This document shows positions 8,545 through 16,865 of a DNA stretch of 32,395 nucleotides, piece by piece. Source of the DNA: an uncultured Cytophagaceae bacterium (GTDB lineage: Bacteria; Bacteroidota; Bacteroidia; Cytophagales; Spirosomataceae); contig CALLKB010000280.1 in NCBI GenBank assembly GCA_938008575.1, positions 1 to 32,395 on the forward strand, given 5' to 3'. The position numbers and the translations under genes were made by a program. Each line of letters begins with the position of its first letter. Position 1 is the first letter of the stretch. The notes beneath the pieces were generated by a model, which did not search any database, was not told the DNA's origin, and worked only from the letters and a program-made list of their open reading frames with translations.

Positions 8545-9459
8545 TTATATTTTGCTAGCGATTCTCAATTTTGCACTTCTAGAACGGGGGTTCACTTTTA
8601 ATTCATCCTCAGAAGCCGTAATGGGCTTACGAATTTCGCTTTCCAAAGGTTTATGCACCACACCAAACATATCTTTATCTTCTTTTCCGAAGCAATCCCC
8701 TGTCCTAATGTAATTCTTAACCAAACGATCCTCTAAGGAGTGAAATGAAATCACACACAAACGCCCCCCAGGTGCTAAAACTTTAGGTGACTGCTCCAAA
8801 AACTCCTCAATCACCTTCAATTCTTGATTCACTTCAATCCTAATCGCCTGAAATGCCTGCGCGAAATACCGAAACTCTTTATTGCGCGGTGCCAATTTAA
8901 ATAAAATCTCCTTGAACTCCCCTGTCGTTTCCAGCGGCTTTTGAGTCCTTGCCTGCACCACCGCCAAGGCTAAGGTTTTGGCATTTTTTATCTCCCCATA
9001 CATCCCAAACAACTTCTGTAAATCTCCTGCAGAATAGGTATTCAACACCTCCGCAGCACTTGTTGAAGCCGAAGGACCCATCCGCATATCCAGCGGCCCA
9101 TCAAAACGCGTCGAAAACCCCCGTTCGGCTGCATCCAATTGAAACGAAGAAACCCCCAAATCTGCTAAGATGCCATCCACTTGTTTCACACCTTGCAGGC
9201 GCAAATACTTTTCCAAATAGCGGAAATTGGCCGTTATCAACGTCAATCGCTCATCATCAATTAAATCCGCTTGCTTCCAAGCATCCGGATCCTGATCAAA
9301 AGCATACAAACGACCTTCTGGTCCTAATTCTGCTAAAATCGCCTTAGAATGACCTCCACCCCCAAAAGTAACATCCACATAAATGCCATCAGGTTTAATC
9401 GCTAAACCAGTCAAACATTCTTGCAATAAAACCGAGGTATGGTAGGTACTTTCAGACAT
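8545..9459 (-). CDS. rsmH: 16S rRNA (cytosine-1402 N4)-methyltransferase
   Basis: A 304-residue SAM-dependent methyltransferase (formerly MraW) that modifies C1402 in the ribosomal P site. The N-terminus YHTSVLLQE and the SAM-binding motif VDVTFGGGGHS near residue 28 are typical. ILADLGVSSFQLD near 100, GFSTRFDGPLDMRM near 117 and the C-terminal VISFHSLEDRLVK are also family hallmarks. It heads the cell-wall cluster here; mraZ, which usually precedes it, is absent, and a divergent gene begins at 9568. The ATG at 9459 lies only four bases past a -7-like box. Confidence 0.97.
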   Translation of the reverse strand: MSESTYHTSVLLQECLTGLAIKPDGIYVDVTFGGGGHSKAILAELGPEGRLYAFDQDPDAWKQADLIDDERLTLITANFRYLEKYLRLQGVKQVDGILADLGVSSFQLDAAERGFSTRFDGPLDMRMGPSASTSAAEVLNTYSAGDLQKLFGMYGEIKNAKTLALAVVQARTQKPLETTGEFKEILFKLAPRNKEFRYFAQAFQAIRIEVNQELKVIEEFLEQSPKVLAPGGRLCVISFHSLEDRLVKNYIRTGDCFGKEDKDMFGVVHKPLESEIRKPITASEDELKVNPRSRSAKLRIASKI

Positions 9460-9463
9460 GAGT

Positions 9464-9471
9464 CAAATTTA
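9464..9471 (-). promoter_or_regulatory. Possible -7 box for rsmH
   Basis: The minus-strand sequence TAAATTTG matches TAnnTTTG. Its last base is only four bases before the rsmH ATG, so initiation here would give a leaderless or nearly leaderless mRNA. No clear TTTG lies at the expected upstream distance, so it may be a chance match and the true promoter may lie further upstream. Confidence 0.35.
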
Positions 9472-9520
9472 CAAATTATCTGTTGGCAAGCATAAGCTTT
9501 TTTATCAGGATGCTGATTTT

Positions 9521-9549
9521 TTTGTGACAAGTTTTATCCCCTATCTTTG
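9521..9549 (+). promoter_or_regulatory. Bacteroidota-type promoter for the thioredoxin-fold gene
   Basis: TTTG at 9521-9524 and TATCTTTG at 9542-9549 are separated by 17 bases, close to the Bacteroidota -33/-7 arrangement. Transcription would begin near 9553-9556, just upstream of the ATG at 9568. This favours that ATG over an in-frame TTG at 9547 that lies inside the box. Confidence 0.65.
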
Positions 9550-9567
9550 TTGAAATTTCCAATCGCC

Positions 9568-10779
9568 ATGAAATCAATCCTATCGCTTCTGTTTTTCTTA
9601 TTATCTAGCGCAATTTGCTTCGCGCAAGGCCCTGTAACAGGTCCATGGCGCGGGGAAATTGACCACATTGGCGGTAAACTTCCATTCAACTTCTTAGTGA
9701 AAAATAACAAGCTCGATATCCGAATGCAAAATGGATCCGAGATTGCCAATCTTGGGGATGCCTATTTCAGAGGCGATTCCCTTGTAATCCCTTTTGAATT
9801 ATACGATTCTGAACTCGTAGGCGCATTAAAAAATAGCAAATCCCTCGTAGGTTTTTGGCAAAAAAAACGCAACGGAAAAACGCTTTATCGAATTCCCTTT
9901 CAAGCCCAAGCAGGTAGCACTGCGCGCTTCACACCAACAAAACCTGCAAGCATTCAGGTGAGTGGGAAATACTCCGCCGACTTCTGGTCCGATGAAACTA
10001 ACCACAGTCCCGGTGTCATGATTTTGAACCAACAAGGCTCGAAAGTCACAGGAACGGTTTTAAAAACAAGTGGAGACTACCGTTTTTTACAAGGAAATAT
10101 CAGTGGTGACAGCTTATTATTAAGTTATTTCGATGGAAGTGGCATCATGCAATTCCGTAGCAAATTAATAGGCAATCAAATTGAAGGACAATTTTTCTCT
10201 GGTCTAGCAGGCAAGCGCAATTTCAAAGCAATCAAAGACGACCAAGCAAGTCTCCCCGACCTTAAAAAACTCACTTTTTTGAAGCCCGGGTTTGATCGAA
10301 TCAACTTTAGTTTACCCAACCCAGCAGGCAAAACGATAAGCCTTCAAGATGAGCGCTACAAAAATAAAGTTGTGATCATCGAATTAATGGGATCATGGTG
10401 CCCCAACTGCCTTGATGAATCGCGTTTCCTAGCACCTTATTACAAGAAAATGAAGGACCGAGGCGTAGAAGTAATTGGACTTGCCTTCGAATATTCCCCG
10501 GAATTAAGCATTTCAGGACCGAAAATTGAAAACTTCAAAAAGCGTATCGGAGTGGATTACGAAATATTGTTTGCAGGCCAACCAAATGACGAGACCATTG
10601 CGCAGGTGCTACCGATGCTACACAAAATCAATGGCTACCCGACAACATTCATCCTAGATAAATCGGGCAAAGTCCGTGAAATACATACCGGCTTTTCAGG
10701 CCCTGGAACAGGGGTTTACTACACGGATTGGATTCACGAATTCGAACAAACTATCCAATCGCTCCTACATGAAAAATAA
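9568..10779 (+). CDS. Exported TlpA/ResA-like thiol-disulfide protein with large N-terminal domain
   Basis: A 403-residue protein with a signal peptide (about 1-20, ending CFAQ). The C-terminal third is a thioredoxin-fold domain of the TlpA/peroxiredoxin type: strand VVIIELMGSWCPNC with the redox pair CPNC at 278-281, and YPTTFILDKSGKV with the conserved cis-Pro. The first 220 or so residues after the signal are beta-rich and contain two weakly similar stretches, both starting with PW/DFW-like segments and GD-SL turns; I do not recognise this as a named domain. It probably reduces or isomerises disulfides in the periplasm. The ATG at 9568 is preferred because of the promoter just upstream. 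The end overlaps the PAP2 gene by 11 bp. Confidence 0.85.
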   Translation: MKSILSLLFFLLSSAICFAQGPVTGPWRGEIDHIGGKLPFNFLVKNNKLDIRMQNGSEIANLGDAYFRGDSLVIPFELYDSELVGALKNSKSLVGFWQKKRNGKTLYRIPFQAQAGSTARFTPTKPASIQVSGKYSADFWSDETNHSPGVMILNQQGSKVTGTVLKTSGDYRFLQGNISGDSLLLSYFDGSGIMQFRSKLIGNQIEGQFFSGLAGKRNFKAIKDDQASLPDLKKLTFLKPGFDRINFSLPNPAGKTISLQDERYKNKVVIIELMGSWCPNCLDESRFLAPYYKKMKDRGVEVIGLAFEYSPELSISGPKIENFKKRIGVDYEILFAGQPNDETIAQVLPMLHKINGYPTTFILDKSGKVREIHTGFSGPGTGVYYTDWIHEFEQTIQSLLHEK

Positions 10780-11446
10780 AATCTTTGGAATACTTTTCTT
10801 GTTCATCAGCATCCCAAGTCTTGCACAAAATAAAGCTTGGTATTACGTAGCTGGCTTATCAACAGCAAGTGTAATTTTGTATACTGATTTTGCTAAGGAC
10901 CAACAAAAAACTTTCTACCAAAACAATTTAGGAGGCTACCACAATTCTGCCGACGACTTTTTACAATACAGTCCGACCCTTTTAAACATTGGATTGCATT
11001 TAGCAGGAATAAAAGATAATCAAAAGCCCAAAGAACTATTCACCATATTTTTAATTGGTACCGGAACCTATACCGTCATGACTCAAGGACTAAAGTATGC
11101 GATTAATGAAACGCGCCCTGACGGCACCGACCATAGTTTCCCTTCAGGGCACACCACAACAGCATTTTTTGGCGCGCGCATGCTCGATCGAGCTTATGGA
11201 AAACAATATCCGTTGATTTCTGTAGGTGGATATGCACTTGCGACTGCCACAGGAGCGATGCGCATTGCAAATAATAAACATTGGGCTACAGATGTCGCCA
11301 TGGGAGCCGCTATCGGAATCGCCTCCGCCGAAATCGCACATTGGATCTACCCAAAACTGAAGAAATCGTTGGATAAAACGAGTTTAAACTGGGAGCCCAT
11401 TGTTGCCCCCAACTACTACGCTGCCCGTGTCAGTTATGCATTTTAA
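10769..11446 (+). CDS. Exported PAP2-family phosphatase
   Basis: A 225-residue protein with an N-terminal signal peptide (1-20, ending SLAQ). The three phosphatase motifs of the PAP2/acid phosphatase superfamily are complete: K-x6-RP at 109-117 (KYAINETRP), PSGH at 125-128, and R-x5-H-x3-D at 165-175 (RIANNKHWATD). The catalytic pair is His128 and His171. Known members remove phosphate from undecaprenyl pyrophosphate, lipid A or phosphatidic acid on the periplasmic side. The start is the ATG at 10769, 11 bp inside the thioredoxin-fold gene, giving a proper signal peptide; the frame is open further upstream but only within that gene. This overlap suggests translational coupling. Confidence 0.88.
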   Translation: MKNKIFGILFLFISIPSLAQNKAWYYVAGLSTASVILYTDFAKDQQKTFYQNNLGGYHNSADDFLQYSPTLLNIGLHLAGIKDNQKPKELFTIFLIGTGTYTVMTQGLKYAINETRPDGTDHSFPSGHTTTAFFGARMLDRAYGKQYPLISVGGYALATATGAMRIANNKHWATDVAMGAAIGIASAEIAHWIYPKLKKSLDKTSLNWEPIVAPNYYAARVSYAF

Positions 11447-12702
11447 TGAACCATTAAATACGTAGCAGCACCCGCGAAATAGCCTAACAAGGCTAAAAAA
11501 CCGATACGTTTGGCATACCAAACAAAATCGATTTTCTCCATCCCCATGACCGCTACGCCTGCAGCGGAACCGATAATCAAAATACTTCCACCCGTACCCG
11601 CACAAAAAGCCAAATACTCCCACATCGCATGGTCCAACGGAAATTGCGACAAAGGATACATACCCATCGTTGCAGCGACCAAGGGGACATTATCAACAAC
11701 CGACGAAGCAATCCCAATCACGGTAACAATCACAAATTGATTGCCCAAACTAGACTCTAGATAGGAAGCCAATTGACCTAAATAACCAAAAGATTCTAAA
11801 GCACCAATCGCCAGCAAAATTCCCAAAAAGAACAGAACACTTGACGTATCTATTTTGGTCAATGCATGACCAACTGTGTAGGGCTTTTTCGTTTCCTCAT
11901 CCTTGTCTGAATGCAAAAACTCAGACAAGATCCAAACCAAACCTAAGGCTAACAAGATTCCCATGTAAGGTGGTAAATGTGTCAAGGTTTTAAAAACCGG
12001 TACACCTAATAAACTTAAAACTCCCGCAAATAACATGATACGCCCATGACGTTCCTCCTCAGCTGTCATTGATCTCTCTTCTTGAATCGCTCCCAAAGGA
12101 CTCCTTCGAACCCAAAAGGCCGCGACAGATAATGGGACCAACAAAGAAACAACCGATGGAACGAATAAACTCTTAACGATTCCCCAAGCAGAAATCTGCC
12201 CACCAATCCACAACATGGTTGTCGTTACATCACCAATAGGCGACCATGCTCCACCCGCATTCGCGGCAATGACAACAACACCCACATAAAATTTACGTGT
12301 GGAGCTATCGCTAATCAACTTTCGCAACAATGCTACCATAACAATGGAAGAAGTTAAGTTGTCTAATACAGAAGAAAGGAAAAAAGTAACAAAACCAATT
12401 ATCCACATCAATGCCGCAGGATTTTTAGTTTTAATTAGCCTGCTAACAAAATGAAAACCTTCGTGCGCATCAACTAGCTCCACGAGTGTCATCGCACCTA
12501 ATAAGAAAAATAAGATTTCCGACGTTGAGCCCAAATGATGGGATAGCGATTCTAAGTCATGAGGCCCGCGAACTAATGCAAAAACCACCCAAACTAAAAC
12601 ACCTGTCACTAGGGCAGATGCCGTTTTATTAATTTTAATTGGATGTTCAAACGCAATGGCAAGATATCCAACAATAAAAATGAGCACTGAAATTATTTCC
12701 AT
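11443..12702 (-). CDS. nhaD: Na+/H+ antiporter, NhaD family
   Basis: A 419-residue polytopic membrane protein with about 11-13 hydrophobic segments, in the ion-transporter superfamily. The N-terminus (FIVGYLAIAFEHPIKINKTA), the LGAMTLVELVDAHEGF region near 92-107, SSVLDNLTSSIVMVAL near 130 and the late SSVVDNVPLVAA are typical of NhaD proteins; the paired DN motifs are conserved polar membrane sites. It should export Na+ (or Li+) in exchange for protons. Its stop codon overlaps that of the convergent PAP2 gene by four bases. Upstream lies the terminator of the aminotransferase gene, so it probably has its own promoter. Confidence 0.93.
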   Translation of the reverse strand: MEIISVLIFIVGYLAIAFEHPIKINKTASALVTGVLVWVVFALVRGPHDLESLSHHLGSTSEILFFLLGAMTLVELVDAHEGFHFVSRLIKTKNPAALMWIIGFVTFFLSSVLDNLTSSIVMVALLRKLISDSSTRKFYVGVVVIAANAGGAWSPIGDVTTTMLWIGGQISAWGIVKSLFVPSVVSLLVPLSVAAFWVRRSPLGAIQEERSMTAEEERHGRIMLFAGVLSLLGVPVFKTLTHLPPYMGILLALGLVWILSEFLHSDKDEETKKPYTVGHALTKIDTSSVLFFLGILLAIGALESFGYLGQLASYLESSLGNQFVIVTVIGIASSVVDNVPLVAATMGMYPLSQFPLDHAMWEYLAFCAGTGGSILIIGSAAGVAVMGMEKIDFVWYAKRIGFLALLGYFAGAATYLMVH

Positions 12703-12711
12703 GATGTAAAT

Positions 12712-12749
12712 ATAAAAAAGAAAGTCAGGGTTTTATGTCCCTGACTTTC
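12712..12749 (-). terminator. Rho-independent terminator of the aminotransferase gene
   Basis: The arms GAAAGTCAGGG (12720-12730) and CCCTGACTTTC (12739-12749) form a perfect 11-bp stem with an 8-base loop. On the minus strand the stem is followed by a run of six T (12719-12714), as expected for an intrinsic terminator. It lies 26 bp past the aminotransferase stop codon. Confidence 0.9.
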
Positions 12750-12756
12750 AAATATA
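12749..12756 (-). promoter_or_regulatory. Possible -7 box for nhaD, abutting the terminator stem
   Basis: The minus-strand octamer TATATTTG matches TAnnTTTG and its last base is the first base of the terminator stem. Transcription would start inside the hairpin, about 40 bases ahead of the nhaD ATG at 12702. There is no good -33 element, so confidence is low. Confidence 0.35.
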
Positions 12757-12775
12757 AATCGTTAAAACACGATGC

Positions 12776-13978
12776 TTATTTTAATTTAGCAACCGCAGCT
12801 TTAATACGCTCACAAGCCTCTTCTAATTGCTCATCAGCTGCTGCTGTAGAAATACGCATACAATCTGGGGCTCCAAAACCCGATCCTGCCACAGTAGCAA
12901 CGTAAGATTCATTCAACAACCACGTGCAGAAATCATCAGAATCATTGATTGTTGTCGTACCATCTGATTTTCCGAAATAGTAAGAAATATCTGGGAATGC
13001 ATAAAACGCACCATCCGGCATATTCACTTTAAATCCTGGAATTTCGCGCAATTTACCTACTACTAATTTACGACGACGATCATAAGCCGCTTTCATTTCA
13101 TAAGCATGATCCAATGAACCATTAAATGCAGCAACAGCCGCTTTTTGTGCAATTGAATTTGTTCCTGATGTCACTTGACCTTGTAATTTCTCTACGCCAT
13201 CCGCAATCCATTTTGCAGCAGCAATAAAGCCAATTCGCCATCCTGTCATCGCATGACCCTTCGCAACCCCATTAACCGTGATTACGCGGTCTTTAATTTC
13301 AGGAATAGAGCCGATCGAAAAGTGTCCACCTTGTGTAAAGTTGATGTATTCGTAAATCTCATCAGCCAACACAAAGATATTTTCGTGACGCGCAACAACA
13401 TTCGCAATATCACGCAATTCTGATTCTGTATATACCGAGCCCGTTGGGTTATTTGGCGAAGCAAACATGACCATTTTCGTTTTCGGCGTAATTGCAGCCT
13501 CAAATTGATCTGCAGTAACTTTAAAATTATTATCAAATGCTCCTTGGACAATCACCGAAACTCCATCGGCTAATTTGACCATCTCCGAATAAGAAACCCA
13601 ATATGGAGAGAAAATAATTACCTCATCCCCTGGATTAATCAAGGCTGCAATGGCATTTGCCAATGAATGTTTTGCTCCCGTAGAAACCACAATATTCTCT
13701 GAACCCCACTCTAAACCATTATCACGCTTCAACTTATTTGCAATAGCTAAACGCAAATCTGGATAACCTGCCACGGGCGAATAGCCATGAAAACCATCAT
13801 CAATGGCTTTTTTGGCTGCTTCACAAATATGTGCAGGCGTTTTAAAATCTGGCTCTCCTACCGAAAGGCTAATTACTTTGTGACCTTGCGCAGCTAATTC
13901 ACGCGCTTTTTTCGTCATTCCCAACGTGGATGACTCTTCTAATGCTTGAATGCGTTGGGCTAATAAGGATGATGACAT
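12776..13978 (-). CDS. PLP-dependent aminotransferase, aspartate aminotransferase type (class I, AspC/AspB-like)
   Basis: A 400-residue fold-type I aminotransferase. Motifs: LSVGEPDFKTP near 38-48, SPNNPTG at 174-180, ADEIY at 205-209, and the PLP-binding lysine at 240 in NGVAKGHAMTGWR. A substrate-carboxylate arginine is probably in CMRIST near the C-terminus. This pattern fits the Thermus/Rhizobium-type aspartate aminotransferases that interconvert aspartate and oxaloacetate, some of which also accept prephenate or glutamate. The start is set at the ATG at 13978 (MSSSLLAQR), which fits the family N-terminus; an upstream in-frame start at 14026 would add 16 atypical residues and run through a leader hairpin. 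Confidence 0.9.
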   Translation of the reverse strand: MSSSLLAQRIQALEESSTLGMTKKARELAAQGHKVISLSVGEPDFKTPAHICEAAKKAIDDGFHGYSPVAGYPDLRLAIANKLKRDNGLEWGSENIVVSTGAKHSLANAIAALINPGDEVIIFSPYWVSYSEMVKLADGVSVIVQGAFDNNFKVTADQFEAAITPKTKMVMFASPNNPTGSVYTESELRDIANVVARHENIFVLADEIYEYINFTQGGHFSIGSIPEIKDRVITVNGVAKGHAMTGWRIGFIAAAKWIADGVEKLQGQVTSGTNSIAQKAAVAAFNGSLDHAYEMKAAYDRRRKLVVGKLREIPGFKVNMPDGAFYAFPDISYYFGKSDGTTTINDSDDFCTWLLNESYVATVAGSGFGAPDCMRISTAAADEQLEEACERIKAAVAKLK

Positions 13979-13996
13979 AATATATAAATACAATGG

Positions 13997-14026
13997 TTGA
14001 AATCGGGCGCAAATTAGCGATTTCAA
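13997..14026 (-). promoter_or_regulatory. Leader hairpin upstream of the aminotransferase
   Basis: TTGAAATCG (13997-14005) and CGATTTCAA (14018-14026) form a perfect 9-bp stem with a 12-base loop, 18 bases before the ATG. It could be an operator, an RNA stability element or chance. No riboswitch family is recognised. Confidence 0.3.
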
Positions 14027-14061
14027 TGCTGAATAGCTAATAAATTTCTCGAAAAGCGCGC

Positions 14062-15891
14062 TTAATGTTGTTGGCTTAACTTCGAATAGAAGCCTTTGGG
14101 ATTTGCTAATAATTCCGCATGCGTTCCCCGCTCCACAATCTCGCCTTTATCAACAACGAGGATTTGGTCGGCATGTTGAATCGTACTCAAACGATGTGCA
14201 ATAACGAGTACGGTCCGATTTTTCATCAAATTACCCAAAGCTGCTTGTACCATTTTTTCGGATTCATTATCCAAGGCACTTGTTGCTTCATCTAAAATCA
14301 ATATAGGTGGATTTTTCAAAACCGCACGCGCAATGGATAGCCGCTGGCGCTGACCTCCTGATAATTTTGACCCTCGATCTCCTATAACGGTTTGAAAGCC
14401 ATCCGAACTCGATTCAATGAATTCGTGCGCATTGGCAATTTTGGCAGCCTCGATAACCGCCTCCATGGGAGCCTCCGTACCAAAAGCAATGTTATTATAA
14501 ATTGTATCATTGAACAAGACAGATTCCTGGGTCACAATTCCCATCAATGCACGTAAATCTTCCAAAGGAATCTGTTTCAAAGGGATACCATCGACCGTTA
14601 TCCGACCCGCACTCGGATCGTAAAAACGTGGCAATAAATCTGCCAACGTAGATTTTCCACCTCCAGAAGCACCCACTAGGGCAATGGTTTTTCCTTTGGG
14701 AATATCAAAACTCACCGACTTCAACACGGAACGCCCTTTGACATAAGCAAAACCCACCTCCTCAAACGAAATTTTATCCTTAAATTCTTTCACAGGATGA
14801 ACAGGTTCTTCCACTTGAATCTCTGATTCCGTATCCAAAATCTCAATAATTCGATCTGCTGATGCAACTCCGCGCTGTATTCCTGAAAAAGCATCTGCAA
14901 TCGCTTTGGCAGGACGCATTACCTGTGAAAAAGTCGCAATGAATGCAATGAAAGTGGACGCACTTAATTCTCCATCGCCCGCAATCACCAAACTACCTCC
15001 GTACAATAAAATCCCTGTGACAACCAATACTCCCAAACTTTCCGAAACGGGAGACGTCAATTCTTGGCGAAAAACCATCTTCAACAAAGAATTCCGGTAG
15101 CGATCATTTCCCTCCTGAAAACGCGCATCCATTACCTTCTCCGCCCGAAAGGCCTTTACGACGCGCATGGCACCAAAGGTCTCATCCAACAAACTGATCA
15201 ATCCACTTAAATGCTGTTGCACTTCGCCTGCCGCACGACGCAAACGGCGCGTGATGGTCGCAATCACCCCACCAGATAAAGGCAAAATGATCAATGAAAA
15301 CAAGGTTAATTTCCCCGACATGCTCGCAAGGAAAACGAAAAACATGATCAACGTAAAGATTTCTTTGAAGGTCGCTGTAAATGCCCGACCAATACTGTTT
15401 TCTACTTCTTGTACATCCGTAGTTAAACGCGAAATCAAATTACCTTTGCGTTGCTCTGAAAAATAACTCAAATCCAATCGGATTGCCTGAGCAAATACTG
15501 CTTGACGCAAAGACGCAATCATATCTGCCTCCACAGTTTTCAAAACGCGTTGGGATAAATAACGAAAGATATTCGCCAAAACCACCGAAATCATAATCGC
15601 CGCACAGGCATATTCCAAAGCCCCTAAACGCCCATACGCCTCTAGCGCCCCATAAAAATAATGGTTGAACAAAAAGGAAAAATAACTTGGGCTCAGCGAA
15701 AATGCAGGCAATATGCGATATAAAGCTGCTTGATTCGTGGATGCTTGATTAAATAAGACATTCAACAAAGGAATCAACAAGGTGAAATTTAAGATTCCAA
15801 AAAGACTGGCCAGCAACGAAAAACTAAAATATGGGAATACATATTTTCGAATCGAAACGGCGTAAGACAATAAACGTAAATATGTTTTCAA
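14062..15891 (-). CDS. MsbA-like ABC exporter (fused membrane and ATPase domains)
   Basis: A 609-residue half-transporter of the MsbA/multidrug type. The six-helix membrane domain covers about 20-340, and the nucleotide-binding domain follows from about 372. Walker A GASGGGKST is at 407-415, the Q-loop VTQE near 453, the signature LSGGQ at 510-514, Walker B LILDE at 531-535 and the switch His at 566. Likely substrates are lipids such as lipid A-core; glycosyltransferase genes nearby agree but are not proof. The apparent start is TTG at 15891, with no ATG or GTG nearby in frame; the encoded MKTYLRLLSY gives a sensible N-terminus. It is transcribed divergently from the neighbouring glycosyltransferase. 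Confidence 0.92.
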   Translation of the reverse strand: MKTYLRLLSYAVSIRKYVFPYFSFSLLASLFGILNFTLLIPLLNVLFNQASTNQAALYRILPAFSLSPSYFSFLFNHYFYGALEAYGRLGALEYACAAIMISVVLANIFRYLSQRVLKTVEADMIASLRQAVFAQAIRLDLSYFSEQRKGNLISRLTTDVQEVENSIGRAFTATFKEIFTLIMFFVFLASMSGKLTLFSLIILPLSGGVIATITRRLRRAAGEVQQHLSGLISLLDETFGAMRVVKAFRAEKVMDARFQEGNDRYRNSLLKMVFRQELTSPVSESLGVLVVTGILLYGGSLVIAGDGELSASTFIAFIATFSQVMRPAKAIADAFSGIQRGVASADRIIEILDTESEIQVEEPVHPVKEFKDKISFEEVGFAYVKGRSVLKSVSFDIPKGKTIALVGASGGGKSTLADLLPRFYDPSAGRITVDGIPLKQIPLEDLRALMGIVTQESVLFNDTIYNNIAFGTEAPMEAVIEAAKIANAHEFIESSSDGFQTVIGDRGSKLSGGQRQRLSIARAVLKNPPILILDEATSALDNESEKMVQAALGNLMKNRTVLVIAHRLSTIQHADQILVVDKGEIVERGTHAELLANPKGFYSKLSQQH

Positions 15892-15941
15892 GGAATCTAT
15901 TTCAAAATTTGGCTTAAATTACGACAATTTTCAGAAACAAT

Positions 15942-16865
15942 TTGCTTACAAGATCCGATTATCCCCTCGTTTCCATCGTAATGGCTTGCTACCAAGGTGA
16001 AAAATACTTGGCCATTCAAGTTGATAGTCTGCTAGCGCAAGACTACCCGAATTTGGAATTTATTTTTATCGACGACGCCTCACAAGACAGTACATGGGAG
16101 ATTTTACAAGGCTTTGCCCAACAAGATTCCCGGGTAAAAATCACGCAAAACGCTTCGAACATTGGGTATCGAAAAACGTTTGAAAAAGGAATTCACTTGG
16201 CCACAGGAGATCTTATTGCCCTTTCCGACCAGGATGATTATTGGTTGCCCACGAAAATAACGAAGCTTCAAAAAGCCATCGGGGATGCGTCTTTGATTTA
16301 TGCTGATTCAGATTTAGTGGATGCGGCAGGGAAACCGACGGGACAAAAAATGTCTAATATCAAGAGCCAAATCGCTTATGATAGTCCGCTCATGTACACC
16401 TTTGGGGCATGGGCACCTGGGCATAGCATGTTGTTCAAACGTGATTTGCTCGCATTTGCGCTTCCCACCGTTGAATTCGTCACACATGATTATTTGATTG
16501 GTTTTGCAGCTACCTGCGCAAATGGAATCGCCTATTTGACGGAGTCATTAGTTCATTATCGCCAACATGAAAGCAATACGATTGGGGCAGATTTAAAAAA
16601 AGCAAAAAAGACCAAGCAGACACGCCAAGAACGAAATGCGCGTATTATAGCTCGCTTGAATTTATTGCAAGGCAGATGTCCAGCGGGTAAAGATCAAAAA
16701 GTATTGCTTGAATTTTATTTGGCTTGCAAGGGCACAAATCTAATCGATCGAATCAAAAGAGTTCGGATTGTTTTAGCGCATCGGGATAGCATGCTGGCAT
16801 ACAAAGGCAAGTCGGCCTTCGGGAAATTCGCCTATTGCTTTAAATTGTTTTTCGCGCTGTACTAA
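15942..16865 (+). CDS. Family 2 glycosyltransferase
   Basis: A 307-residue GT-A glycosyltransferase. It opens with VSIVMACYQGEKYL at about 10-23, then FIFIDDASQDST near 46-57 (nucleotide-sugar-binding Asp residues), and LSDQDDYW near 88-95 containing the metal-binding DxD-like site. Late in the chain, HDYLIGF and VHYRQHESNT match rhamnosyl- and glucosyltransferases of this family. It probably adds a sugar to surface polysaccharide or LPS on the cytosolic face. The start seems to be TTG at 15942, because the only nearby ATG lies within the first beta strand. Its 3' end overlaps the convergent glycosyltransferase gene by 26 bp. Confidence 0.87.
   Translation: MLTRSDYPLVSIVMACYQGEKYLAIQVDSLLAQDYPNLEFIFIDDASQDSTWEILQGFAQQDSRVKITQNASNIGYRKTFEKGIHLATGDLIALSDQDDYWLPTKITKLQKAIGDASLIYADSDLVDAAGKPTGQKMSNIKSQIAYDSPLMYTFGAWAPGHSMLFKRDLLAFALPTVEFVTHDYLIGFAATCANGIAYLTESLVHYRQHESNTIGADLKKAKKTKQTRQERNARIIARLNLLQGRCPAGKDQKVLLEFYLACKGTNLIDRIKRVRIVLAHRDSMLAYKGKSAFGKFAYCFKLFFALY

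Noticed and set aside
8949..9347. 132-codon plus-strand frame inside rsmH
   Set aside because: It is rich in Pro, His and Lys, has no recognisable domain and lies fully antisense to a well-conserved gene.
12776..13978. Alanine before the PLP lysine (GVAKG) as a possible inactivating change
   Set aside because: The rest of the active site is intact, and this variant is, as far as I recall, common in Bacteroidota aminotransferases.
13979..14026. Longer N-terminus for the aminotransferase
   Set aside because: The extra 16 residues do not fit the family, and the extension covers the leader hairpin.
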